Shown: positions 29,275 through 38,171 of the stretch, one piece after another
Layout of the letters: each line of letters begins with the position of its first letter
Numbering within the stretch: position 1 is the stretch's first letter
Source: Oscillospiraceae bacterium
Lineage (GTDB): Bacteria; Bacillota; Clostridia; Oscillospirales; Acutalibacteraceae
Length of the DNA stretch: 64,000 nucleotides
Assembly: GCA_012520505.1 (NCBI GenBank)
Contig: JAAYOC010000017.1
Location: 1-64,000, forward strand
Direction: 5' to 3'
Made by a program: the position numbers and the translations under genes
Notes under the pieces: model-generated
The model's input: only the letters and a program-made list of their open reading frames with translations
Told to the model about the DNA's origin: nothing
Databases searched by the model: none

Positions 29275-29724
29275 TTAATTGTCCCTTAGCTTTTTAAAAA
29301 AATCAATCAAAATTTTACTGCATTCCTTTTCTAAAATACCACTTTCTACATTTGGTTTATGTGTAAAATCTAAATCAAAGAGATTTATTAGACTTCCTGC
29401 AGAGCCATTTTTTTCATCCTTTGCACCATAATAAACATTTTGAATTCTTGAATTGATTATAGCGCCTGCACACATTGGACAAGGCTCAAGTGTGACATAC
29501 ATGTCACACTGCCAAAGACGCCAGCCTCCAAGATTTTTGCAGGCGTCATCTATTGCAGAAATTTCAGCATGAGCGAGGGCATTTTTTGCACTTTCTCTTC
29601 GGTTGTATCCTCGACCAACAATTTCGTCACCTTTGACTACAACCGCACCAACCGGGATTTCTCCCTCGCCAGCAGCAATTTCTGCAAGTTTTAGTGCTTC
29701 TCGCATAAAAAACTCTTTGTTCAT
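29275..29724 (-). CDS. tadA: tRNA adenosine(34) deaminase
   Basis: Deaminase motif HAEISAIDDACKNLGGWRL, TLEPCPMCAGAIINSRI; start M at 29724 preferred to avoid overlap. Confidence 0.94.
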   Translation of the reverse strand: MNKEFFMREALKLAEIAAGEGEIPVGAVVVKGDEIVGRGYNRRESAKNALAHAEISAIDDACKNLGGWRLWQCDMYVTLEPCPMCAGAIINSRIQNVYYGAKDEKNGSAGSLINLFDLDFTHKPNVESGILEKECSKILIDFFKKLRDN

Positions 29725-29734
29725 ATCAAATGCC

Positions 29735-30778
29735 TCAATTGATCCCCACAAAACTTACAGTACCTATAACTTCCTTAATCATAATGATAAGTGCTGCAAA
29801 CATAGGGATTGAAATTATTGTGCAAATAAAAGCAGATACTCTATACTTTGCCTGAACCTTTGAAGTATTTCCACCAGGTTCATATAATTTGATATCATGT
29901 CGACGTGTAGCAATAAGCCAAATTATTGCAGCAAGACCTAAAAGTGAACCCACAACATTTATTACTGCAGCAATTACAAGATACCAACCATCTGATAAAT
30001 ACTCACCCATTGTTGTAACAACAAGTGCATAAGTGTTATTCATAAGATGAATTGCAATTCCGGTCCAAAGACTATCAGTGATAACAACAAACCAACCAAT
30101 TACAATTCCTAAAATCAAAGCGAATGGTGTCTGCACCATATTGCCATGCATTAGAGCAAAAATTACAGCACTTACAATAATTGCAAATGAATCACCATAT
30201 TTTCTGAGCGATTGAAGTACTACACCTCTCATTGCGAATTCTTCAACAAGGGCAGGTGTAATGGCAGTTGCTAAAAATTGCCATAAAAAATCCGGTACAT
30301 TTTTAGCCGCCTCAAATGGATATATTTCAAATTCAAATCCAACACTTTCAGCCGCAAGAATAAAAAAACTTGTAACAAAATTTGAAATTATCAATGTAAG
30401 AAAACTTATCGCCAACGCAGCAAAAAGGAGACTCTTTGTTTTTGGTAAATGATAAGAAATACGATAACTTGGTGTTATACGTTTAATAAGAAAATTTCCA
30501 ATCGTAAAGGGAAGTACTATTGTAAACATCGAAAAGAATATTTGAGTTGCATTATAAATTACTATGCTGTCAAAATAATAGTCAATAAGAACTGAATTTG
30601 TAATCCACGATGCAAGTACATCACCTAGATATTTAAAAGCAATCATACAAAAACCTATTATCCCACTGATAATAATGAGTCGTAAAGAATCTTTAAAACT
30701 CATTTTCTCGTAGGCGGATTTTTGTTTTTCATAACTATCATAAATTATATTAATTTGACCATAATTTGTATCTTCCAA
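29735..30778 (-). CDS. CPBP family intramembrane metalloprotease
   Basis: EEFAMRGVVLQSLRKYG, FALMHGNMVQTPFALILGIVIG, HLMNN. Confidence 0.93.
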   Translation of the reverse strand: MEDTNYGQINIIYDSYEKQKSAYEKMSFKDSLRLIIISGIIGFCMIAFKYLGDVLASWITNSVLIDYYFDSIVIYNATQIFFSMFTIVLPFTIGNFLIKRITPSYRISYHLPKTKSLLFAALAISFLTLIISNFVTSFFILAAESVGFEFEIYPFEAAKNVPDFLWQFLATAITPALVEEFAMRGVVLQSLRKYGDSFAIIVSAVIFALMHGNMVQTPFALILGIVIGWFVVITDSLWTGIAIHLMNNTYALVVTTMGEYLSDGWYLVIAAVINVVGSLLGLAAIIWLIATRRHDIKLYEPGGNTSKVQAKYRVSAFICTIISIPMFAALIIMIKEVIGTVSFVGIN

Positions 30779-30801
30779 CAGCTCGCCTCCTATCTAAAAC
30801 T

Positions 30802-30878
30802 TGGCACGCCCAATGTGATTCGAACACACGACCTTCCGCTTAGGAGGCGGACGCTCTATCCAGCTGAGCTATGGGCGC
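30802..30878 (-). tRNA. tRNA-Arg (anticodon CCT)
   Basis: Minus strand GCGCCCATAGCTCAGCTGGATAGAGCGTCCGCCTCCTAAGCGGAAGGTCGTGTGTTCGAATCACATTGGGCGTGCCA; cloverleaf folds, CCA encoded. Confidence 0.97.
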
Positions 30879-30967
30879 ATATGCTTAACAATTCTAACAA
30901 AATAATATATTAGTGTCAATCTTGAAAACTGTTGTATAAGTAGTATAATATTACCATATTTTATTTC

Positions 30968-30982
30968 TGTGATACACTCACA
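30968..30982. promoter_or_regulatory. CRP-like palindrome upstream of the DUF3048 lipoprotein
   Basis: TGTGA-TACAC-TCACA; 13/15 identical to the 9322-9336 site. Confidence 0.4.
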
Positions 30983-31000
30983 AATTCAGGAGGACACTAA

Positions 31001-32062
31001 ATGAATTTAACCGTAAAAAAAGTTTTCATAATCCTTATGAGCATATGTTTACCACTTTCTTTTATAGCTTGCTCAAAACCGGAAGCACCACCACCTGTTG
31101 AACCAAAGACAACTGAAGTTCAAATTGGAGAAAACAATCCTCTTACAGGTGATAATACCCTTGATAAATGTGCCGTAGGAAAACGTCCGATAGCAGTTAT
31201 GGTAGAAAATTCACCAGCCGCTCGTCCACAATGGGGGCTTGGCTCTGCAGATATTACTCTGGAAGGTCTCGTTGAAGGCGGAATTACCAGAATGCTTTGG
31301 ATTTACGCAGATGCAGCTTCTGCTCCAAAAATTGGACCTACTCGTTCTGCTCGAATAGACTACATTGAATGGGCAGAAGGTCTTGATGCAATTTTTGTTC
31401 ACTTTGGCGGCGCTTCCAATGCCTATGAAGCACTTAGAACACGTAAAGTAGACAATATTGATGGTATCGGCAAAGGCAATTTAAAAGGCGGGCCTAAATA
31501 TTTTAAAAGGGACGACACAAGAAGAAATCGTGGTATTGAACATTCAGCTTATACTACCGGCGAATGGCTCTCAAAAGCTATTTCTGAAACCGGTGTTCGT
31601 TATGATATTAACCTCGACTACATAAAACCTTTCGCATTTTTTAGTACAACAACAAAACTTAAAGACGGCGAATGCACATCAATCACATTTGCTTTTTCTT
31701 CAAACTACAAACACACCTTTAAATATAACTCTGAAGACAATCTCTACTACAATTGGATGAATACCTCAGAAATGCTTGATGAAAATGGCAATCAAATGGC
31801 TGTAACTAACGTAATTCTTCTCTATATGCCCGTTACTCCAATTCCTGGGGCGTCCGGTTGGGTAAACTGGGATCAAACCGGTGGCGATGGAATTATAGTA
31901 TCAAGTGGTTCATACGAAAACATCACCTGGACAAAAGGCAACACGCCCGGTAGTATGTTAAAAATATTTGATAGTGCAGGTTATGAAATGAAACTCAACG
32001 TAGGTAAAAGTTATATTGGTATAGTACCTCTTAAAAATGTAAGCCTTACTACTATCGCTTAA
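31001..32062 (+). CDS. DUF3048 (YerB-like) lipoprotein
   Basis: Lipobox LSFIAC; RPIAVMVENSPAARPQWGLGSADITLEGLVEGGITRML, GPTRSARIDYIEWA. Confidence 0.9.
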   Translation: MNLTVKKVFIILMSICLPLSFIACSKPEAPPPVEPKTTEVQIGENNPLTGDNTLDKCAVGKRPIAVMVENSPAARPQWGLGSADITLEGLVEGGITRMLWIYADAASAPKIGPTRSARIDYIEWAEGLDAIFVHFGGASNAYEALRTRKVDNIDGIGKGNLKGGPKYFKRDDTRRNRGIEHSAYTTGEWLSKAISETGVRYDINLDYIKPFAFFSTTTKLKDGECTSITFAFSSNYKHTFKYNSEDNLYYNWMNTSEMLDENGNQMAVTNVILLYMPVTPIPGASGWVNWDQTGGDGIIVSSGSYENITWTKGNTPGSMLKIFDSAGYEMKLNVGKSYIGIVPLKNVSLTTIA

Positions 32063-32079
32063 ATTGAGGAGGCGTTATA

Positions 32080-33342
32080 TTGGAACGCATTACACAACAA
32101 AAAGTTTATAAGTGGTCCGCTACTATTGGACTAATTATCGGAACACTCTGTATCACTCTTTTTGCTTTTTTCTATAAGCTTCCAACCATCTACAAATACG
32201 AAATAGATGCAGAAAAATCTGATCAAATCAAAGCTGTTTATACTGAAAAAGCTCTTCTCGCCTCAGACGACAAAGCACCCTTCCTTATGACAAGCTTTGA
32301 TAATATATTTTATTCATTTGAAGACAAAGAAGCTTTCTTTTTTACTTTCAAAGAAAAATCATTTGAACCCATAAGTATAAAGCGTATTCTTCAGTTTTCA
32401 CTTCCTATAGGCGATGGCTTTGAAAAAGTATCTGTAAATATGTTTTCAAAAGATGGAATCCTTGAAGGATATGGTCTTTACTCAAAGAAAAAAAGAGATG
32501 ATGCTCCATATGCCTTTATGAAAGTTGTTGAAAATAAAATTACAGATAATGCTGATTTTATTGTCTTTGTAGACTATACGATTGAGGATTTTTATAACAA
32601 CAGCAAATCATATGATGCCATTTTTGTTTTAAATTCAAAAACAAAAGAAATTCAAAATGTCTTCGAAAATAAAAAAAATATCATAATTCCAATCGATTTT
32701 ATAAAAGAGAGAATGGATGGATTTTATTATTTCACTAAATCAGAAAACAATTTTAATCTTTACAAGAAAAACGGTATAAACAGTAAAGAAATTTTAGTAG
32801 CTAAAAATCTTATTCTTCCACATGCATTTAGTATTGATGGAGATATTTATCTCTTTACAAAACCTCCTATAGTAAAAGATAAAAAAGGCGAAATTGTTGT
32901 TTCTACAGAAGAGGGCTTCATTCTTGCAAAACTAGGTGGAGTCGGTGAAGATCTTGTATACAATCGATTTTCAGGAAACCCTGGAAAATATATAATCAAA
33001 GACTATTTTGTGTTTAATCCGGAAAACAAATCTGTTTTTGATGTTAAAAACGGATCGAACCAAGTCATAAATACAACCGTGTCGATATTTGAAATTCAAG
33101 ACTTTACCATTGATCCAAACGGTGAAAGACTAATACTCGCAGGCACTTTTGCAGGGAACAAAGAAAAAATTCTTTTTTATGATTTTATCACTGATAAAAT
33201 CGTACTTGTTGAAGGAAAAACACTTTTCCTTTCCAATAATCCAAATCTTTCTTTTATAGGGGACAATGTATATTTCTTATCTCCCGGACAAACTGCTGAC
33301 TATGTAACTAACCTTGTAATAAAATGGTCCGACATTTTTTAA
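32080..33342 (+). CDS. Hypothetical membrane-anchored extracytoplasmic protein
   Basis: TTG start with GAGGAGG RBS; single N-terminal TM; 420 aa. Confidence 0.75.
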   Translation: MERITQQKVYKWSATIGLIIGTLCITLFAFFYKLPTIYKYEIDAEKSDQIKAVYTEKALLASDDKAPFLMTSFDNIFYSFEDKEAFFFTFKEKSFEPISIKRILQFSLPIGDGFEKVSVNMFSKDGILEGYGLYSKKKRDDAPYAFMKVVENKITDNADFIVFVDYTIEDFYNNSKSYDAIFVLNSKTKEIQNVFENKKNIIIPIDFIKERMDGFYYFTKSENNFNLYKKNGINSKEILVAKNLILPHAFSIDGDIYLFTKPPIVKDKKGEIVVSTEEGFILAKLGGVGEDLVYNRFSGNPGKYIIKDYFVFNPENKSVFDVKNGSNQVINTTVSIFEIQDFTIDPNGERLILAGTFAGNKEKILFYDFITDKIVLVEGKTLFLSNNPNLSFIGDNVYFLSPGQTADYVTNLVIKWSDIF

Positions 33343-33362
33343 CATTCTTCTATAGGTAGCTT

Positions 33363-34211
33363 ATGCAAAATTTATCTGACATAAACCAAATAAAGAAAAT
33401 ACTTTCTAAACATGGCTTCTCTTTATCAAAATCTTTGGGGCAGAATTTTATTATTGATGATTCTGTTTGTCCAAGGATGGCAGAAGAAGCCGTTTTTAAT
33501 GATAACATTGGTGTAATCGAAATAGGTCCTGGTATTGGTGTTCTTACTGTTGAACTGGCTAAAAGAGCAAAAAAAGTTGTAACAATAGAACTTGATGAAA
33601 GGCTCCTTCCTATACTTAATGAAACACTAGAAGACTATGATAATATAGTATTAATCCATGGCGATGTATTAAAAATAAACTTTCAAAAAATAATTGAAGA
33701 AAATCTTAAAGGCATGCAGATAGTAGTATGTGCAAATCTTCCTTATTACATTACCTCTCCAATCATAATGAAACTTCTTGAAAAAAAGCTTCCAATAGAA
33801 ACAATTGTAGTCATGGTTCAAGCAGAGGCAGCCGACAGGCTCTGCGCCAATGTAGGCACCAGAAAAGCCGGAGCCGTAACTGTTGCCGTAAATTTTTATG
33901 CAACAGTAAAAGAACTTTTTTTTGTTTCAAAAGAAGCCTTTATGCCTTCTCCAAAAGTTGATAGTAAAGTCATTCGTCTTTTAATAAAGAAAGACCCCAT
34001 CAACATAGTGAAGAATGAAAAAGATTTCTTTTCTATGATTAAAATGGGATTTTCAAAACGTAGAAAAACAATACTAAATTCCTTAATTTCAGATAAAATT
34101 TCAAAAGAAAAACTTGAAGCAACACTTGATGAATTAAAAATTTCAAAAACTTCTCGTATTGAGCAGTTATCAATGAATGAACTCATCACTATTTTCAATA
34201 AGCTCTACTAA
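33363..34211 (+). CDS. rsmA: 16S rRNA A1518/A1519 dimethyltransferase
   Basis: LGQNFIIDDSV, IEIGPGIGVLTVELAKRAKKVVTIELD, CANLPYYITSPIIMKLL. Confidence 0.96.
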   Translation: MQNLSDINQIKKILSKHGFSLSKSLGQNFIIDDSVCPRMAEEAVFNDNIGVIEIGPGIGVLTVELAKRAKKVVTIELDERLLPILNETLEDYDNIVLIHGDVLKINFQKIIEENLKGMQIVVCANLPYYITSPIIMKLLEKKLPIETIVVMVQAEAADRLCANVGTRKAGAVTVAVNFYATVKELFFVSKEAFMPSPKVDSKVIRLLIKKDPINIVKNEKDFFSMIKMGFSKRRKTILNSLISDKISKEKLEATLDELKISKTSRIEQLSMNELITIFNKLY

Positions 34212-34216
34212 AAGCA

Positions 34217-34250
34217 AACAAAGAACCGACCACTTGATCGGTTCTTTGTT
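34217..34250. terminator. Bidirectional terminator between rsmA and the CinA-like gene
   Basis: AACAAAGAACCGA-ccacttga-TCGGTTCTTTGTT, perfect 13-bp stem; convergent genes. Confidence 0.9.
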
Positions 34251-34285
34251 TTTATACTTACAACATTACTTGCAGTATACTATGC

Positions 34286-35470
34286 CTATAAAACACCATA
34301 TATATTTTCTACTACAAATGAGAGTATTGCTGAAATAATTGCTGATGCGCTGATAAGACTTGAAACAGCTATCTTAATTTTACGCATCTTTTTATCTGCT
34401 TCTTCTGCTTCTATATTTGCTTTTACAACACTCTCATCTGTAAATTGAGGAATTGCATATCCTGTATCAGCCCAAAGATCAAGCATCCTAAAAAGTTCTT
34501 CAATCGCTTTATATATTAATTGTGGAGGTGTTTCGCCCGGTTCTGCTACAAGTTTTGCGACATTTGCATTTTCTTTATCTGCAATACAAACATACATAAA
34601 AAACTGTGTTTCTCCATTTTCTTCCACAAGTGAAAAAACTTTTGTAATTGCTGCACCTACACTATTTGAAGAGTTAATAAGAGCTCCATTTGCAAGATTA
34701 ATAACATATTCTCGTGCTGACATATCTTCTTTCTCTGTAACATAAGCAGACACAAATACTACTTTACTAAGATCGACAGCAGTTGTAGAAATAGTACCAA
34801 GAAAATCTACTGTCTTCGTATTTGCAATAGCAACTGAAAGACCTTTACTTTGAAGTTTCTTTACTGCCGCCTTTATTGCATTTGCATCATAAAGTAATTC
34901 TTGTGTTGAACCCTTCCTTATAGCTACTCTATCCGCTATCACATTTTTCAAAGGATCTGCTTGTAGCAAAGACATATCCATATTTGCTCTTACATAAGGT
35001 TGAAGACCAGTATTGATAATGTAATCTATTCTCTTATCATCAAGAGGTAAAACTATAAGAAGTTGCTTTTTTGCCTTTATTGCAAAGCCCGAATAAAGAC
35101 CATCTTGAGAAAAAAGAGGAGTAGAACCACTTGGAATCAGGGCTTGCTCTTCAACAAACACCGGATCTAAATCCGGATGTGATTCAAGTGCCATCTTTAT
35201 AATAGTTTTATTTGGTTTGCTTTTCAGTTTAAAAGCATTACAAATAAAAGCTTTAAAAGCTTTATAAAGTCCCGGCTCTGAACCTACAACTACAATATTG
35301 TTGTTAGCAACTGCGGTTGAAAGTTCTTCAAGGAACTGCTTCTCATTAGTAAAATTTTTAAAAGTATACTCTTCATCAAGTATGGATTTAAAAGCATTTT
35401 CAATTGCAACTTGTGATTCTTTTACACTAGGAGAAACTTCAACACCCATTGAAAAAAGATTCAGTATCAT
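34286..35470 (-). CDS. Degenerate CinA-like protein with C-terminal TM anchor
   Basis: By-eye similarity to CinA N-terminal MoCF-like region (EEQALIPSGSTPLFSQDGLYSGFAIKAKKQLLIVLPL) and to the PncC domain, but catalytic motifs are lost; C-terminal KIAVSSLISASAIISAILSFVV helix. Confidence 0.6.
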   Translation of the reverse strand: MILNLFSMGVEVSPSVKESQVAIENAFKSILDEEYTFKNFTNEKQFLEELSTAVANNNIVVVGSEPGLYKAFKAFICNAFKLKSKPNKTIIKMALESHPDLDPVFVEEQALIPSGSTPLFSQDGLYSGFAIKAKKQLLIVLPLDDKRIDYIINTGLQPYVRANMDMSLLQADPLKNVIADRVAIRKGSTQELLYDANAIKAAVKKLQSKGLSVAIANTKTVDFLGTISTTAVDLSKVVFVSAYVTEKEDMSAREYVINLANGALINSSNSVGAAITKVFSLVEENGETQFFMYVCIADKENANVAKLVAEPGETPPQLIYKAIEELFRMLDLWADTGYAIPQFTDESVVKANIEAEEADKKMRKIKIAVSSLISASAIISAILSFVVENIYGVL

Positions 35471-35498
35471 TTTAATACCACTTTCCTATAAATTAAAC

Positions 35499-38159
35499 TT
35501 ATGCTTTCCATTGAGGCACATCCTTATAAGGATTTGTCTTGCCGTTTGCACTATACCAAGCTTGTGGATATCTTGGATTTTCATTAATAACAACCTTTGA
35601 CATATCAACTTCTTCGCTCTCGCCGTCTCTGATTAAACGACCTACGACTACGAGTCTTGCGTTATCAAATTCATACGTGCAAGTTGAAAGAGTAATAAGC
35701 TTATCTTCAGGCATAATTGTTACACCTGTTGTGTAAAGCTTCCGCTGGTTAATTTGATCAATAAATCCTGCAAAAGTTTCAATACTGGCAAAATTAGGAC
35801 TAGTGTAATCAAACACATACCCACCTAAATCACCGGCAGCTGTACCGTTAGAAATAAACACAGCATACACCTTAAATTTATAGTTCTCATAAAGTGTGTT
35901 GTACTCAATAATTGGATTTTTTTTGAATCCTTCAATATCTTTATACTCTCTAAGAGCTGTAAACATTTGTGTATCACGTCTCATTGAATGACCATAAATG
36001 ACATTATTTTTATCAAGTACCTGTGCATTGTTGGTCGCACCAAGAAACATTGTGCCATAAGCACTTGAATTCTTTTTAAAATCACGTTTTAAATAAAATG
36101 AATTGTCAGCCGCTTGAACAACCGGATAATCAATACCAAGGTCCGAAATTCTAATCCAACCAACAAGGTCTTGATTTAAAGCATATAAATCAACAAACTT
36201 TGTTTGCATTCCTGAAGGAAATTGAATATCTGGATATTGAGCATGAACCGCACTCCACTCTATCTGAGAATTTTCACCAGATGTCATTATGTTAGAAAGT
36301 TCAGTTGAAATCTTTTTTTGTTGGTTTGTTCCGATAAACGAGATAAGAAAATAAATACCGCAACCAATAAGAACGAGAACAGAAACAATAAGAACTATTT
36401 TTCTAATTATTTCAAGTGCAGAATCACCCTTAACCGGGAAGATAGCTGCTAACCCTTTTTTTGTCCCTTTTCGCTCTGCTGTTGGCATCTCATTTACAGG
36501 TGCTCTTTTAACCTTTTCAGCTTTTTTAGCTTCTTTTGCCTCTTTTGCTAATCTTGCTTTTTCAGCCTTCTCTACTTTAGCCTGAGCTTTAGCCTCAATT
36601 CTTTCCGCCTTTTTAGCTTCTTTTTCCGCTTGTTTTTCAGAAATTGAAACATCATCACTTTCCGAAACGAGCCATGTCATATCCTCTATAGGGGCATCCA
36701 TCACTACCGATGAAGGAGTAATAGGTATTCCCGGTTCTTCTATAGGCTCCTCTGTCACCGGTACATATTCCTGTTCTAATGAATCTCTTTCCTTATCGAA
36801 ATTATTAAGAATCGAATTCATATATTCCCAATACTCTGGTCCCTTTTCTTCTTCAAAAACAGAGTTTGAGCTAATATCTTGAATTATATTTGCCGGTGTT
36901 TCTGTTACAACCATGTCCGGTACAACAGCTGCCGGTTTCTCGGTAATAACCATATCCGGTACAACAGCTGCCGGTTTCTCGGTAATAACCATATCTGGAA
37001 CAACAGCTGCCGGCTCCTCAGTAATAACCATATCTGGAGCAACAGCTACCGGTTTCTCTACTACCTCAAATTGTTGCATAAGTTGTTCCATAACTAGTTT
37101 AGACACATCGGACTCTGCTGAAGTCTCTGTTTCCTCTGTCTCTAGTGATGCCGTCGTCTCCACAAAATCTACTGGAACAGATTGATCAACTGTTACTGAT
37201 TTTGGTTGTTCAACTGCTACAGATTCTAATTCCGATTGCTCAACTGATGCAGATTCTGATTCTAATTGTTCGACTGATGCTGATGCAGCAGTTTCTTCTG
37301 TTTCATCTGCATCACCCATAGAAACAAACATTGCCTTCATTGAAGCCATAAAATCAACCTCAGGTGCTTCCGGCTCAGAAATTGTTTCTACCACTCCCTC
37401 TGATCGGTCGAAACTAGGAGGCGGTACTGGTTCTACTAAACTTGATGATTCGTGAAAAAGTGGTTCCGAATTGTTTTTAGCAGAAACATTACCGTTATAT
37501 ACATTGAGTGTTTTATGAGTAAATGCGTCTGTTTCGTCCTCTTGACGTGCTTTTTCTTCTACTTCAGCAATATCAAAATTAGGTGTTTGATCATTAAAAA
37601 CATTTTCATCAGGAAATTTTATTTCTTCTATTGAAGGATTCGTATCTTGCATAAACCCACCATAATTATGATTCGAAATTGTTTCTTCTTCGAAACCATA
37701 CTCCTCAAAAATTGTTTTTGGAATAACTACCTCCGGATGTGCAGATGGTGCAACTTGCGGTGCCTGCATCTGAGGTGGCTGAACCTGTGGTGGCTGCATG
37801 TAATTAGATTGTGGTTCTTCATAAATTGGTTGCTGTATTACAGATTGTGGTTCTTCATAAATTGGTTGCTGTATTACAGGCTGTGGTTCCTCATAAGTTG
37901 GTTGCTGTATTACAGGCTGTGGTTCCTCATAAACCGGTTGTTCAAACTGTACCTGTGTTTGAACCTGCTCCTGCTCCGACTGTGGTTGCACATAACCGGG
38001 TTGCAATTGATCAAAATCAGGTTGCGATGTTTGTTGAGCATAGCCTGATTGTGCCTCTTGCGATTGCTCCGGTATAGTCGGATAGTAAGGTTGCTGTGGT
38101 ATATGATTTTCTTTTGATTCTACAGGCATATTTGGGTAATAATTATTTTGATCTGACAA
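35499..38159 (-). CDS. Class B sortase with long repetitive N-terminal cytoplasmic region
   Basis: C-terminal sortase motifs YGHSMRRDTQMF and TLSTCTYEFDNARLVVVGR; single internal TM (IIRKIVLIVSVLVLIGCGIYFLISF); about 600 aa disordered N-terminus. Confidence 0.92.
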   Translation of the reverse strand: MSDQNNYYPNMPVESKENHIPQQPYYPTIPEQSQEAQSGYAQQTSQPDFDQLQPGYVQPQSEQEQVQTQVQFEQPVYEEPQPVIQQPTYEEPQPVIQQPIYEEPQSVIQQPIYEEPQSNYMQPPQVQPPQMQAPQVAPSAHPEVVIPKTIFEEYGFEEETISNHNYGGFMQDTNPSIEEIKFPDENVFNDQTPNFDIAEVEEKARQEDETDAFTHKTLNVYNGNVSAKNNSEPLFHESSSLVEPVPPPSFDRSEGVVETISEPEAPEVDFMASMKAMFVSMGDADETEETAASASVEQLESESASVEQSELESVAVEQPKSVTVDQSVPVDFVETTASLETEETETSAESDVSKLVMEQLMQQFEVVEKPVAVAPDMVITEEPAAVVPDMVITEKPAAVVPDMVITEKPAAVVPDMVVTETPANIIQDISSNSVFEEEKGPEYWEYMNSILNNFDKERDSLEQEYVPVTEEPIEEPGIPITPSSVVMDAPIEDMTWLVSESDDVSISEKQAEKEAKKAERIEAKAQAKVEKAEKARLAKEAKEAKKAEKVKRAPVNEMPTAERKGTKKGLAAIFPVKGDSALEIIRKIVLIVSVLVLIGCGIYFLISFIGTNQQKKISTELSNIMTSGENSQIEWSAVHAQYPDIQFPSGMQTKFVDLYALNQDLVGWIRISDLGIDYPVVQAADNSFYLKRDFKKNSSAYGTMFLGATNNAQVLDKNNVIYGHSMRRDTQMFTALREYKDIEGFKKNPIIEYNTLYENYKFKVYAVFISNGTAAGDLGGYVFDYTSPNFASIETFAGFIDQINQRKLYTTGVTIMPEDKLITLSTCTYEFDNARLVVVGRLIRDGESEEVDMSKVVINENPRYPQAWYSANGKTNPYKDVPQWKA
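36909..37064. repeat. 39-bp tandem coding repeat (EKPAAVVPDMVIT x4)
   Basis: Four units of 39 bp starting at 36909, 36948, 36987 and 37026 inside the sortase gene. Confidence 0.92.
37807..37950. repeat. 36-bp tandem coding repeat (PxYEEPQPVIQQ x4)
   Basis: Four 36-bp units at 37807, 37843, 37879 and 37915 inside the sortase gene. Confidence 0.92.
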
Positions 38160-38171
38160 GTGAATTCCTCC

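Noticed and set aside
29490-29512. TGTGACATACATGTCACA palindrome as another CRP-type site
   Set aside because: Lies inside the tadA coding region and has N8 spacing; likely chance from coding sequence.
36909-37950. Possible CRISPR-like arrays
   Set aside because: Units are directly abutting with no spacers and are in-frame 36/39-bp coding repeats.
36879-38077. Plus-strand ORFs with repeats (e.g. 36913-37185, 37811-38077)
   Set aside because: Antisense shadow of the tandem repeats in the sortase gene; the minus-strand frame has clear sortase motifs.
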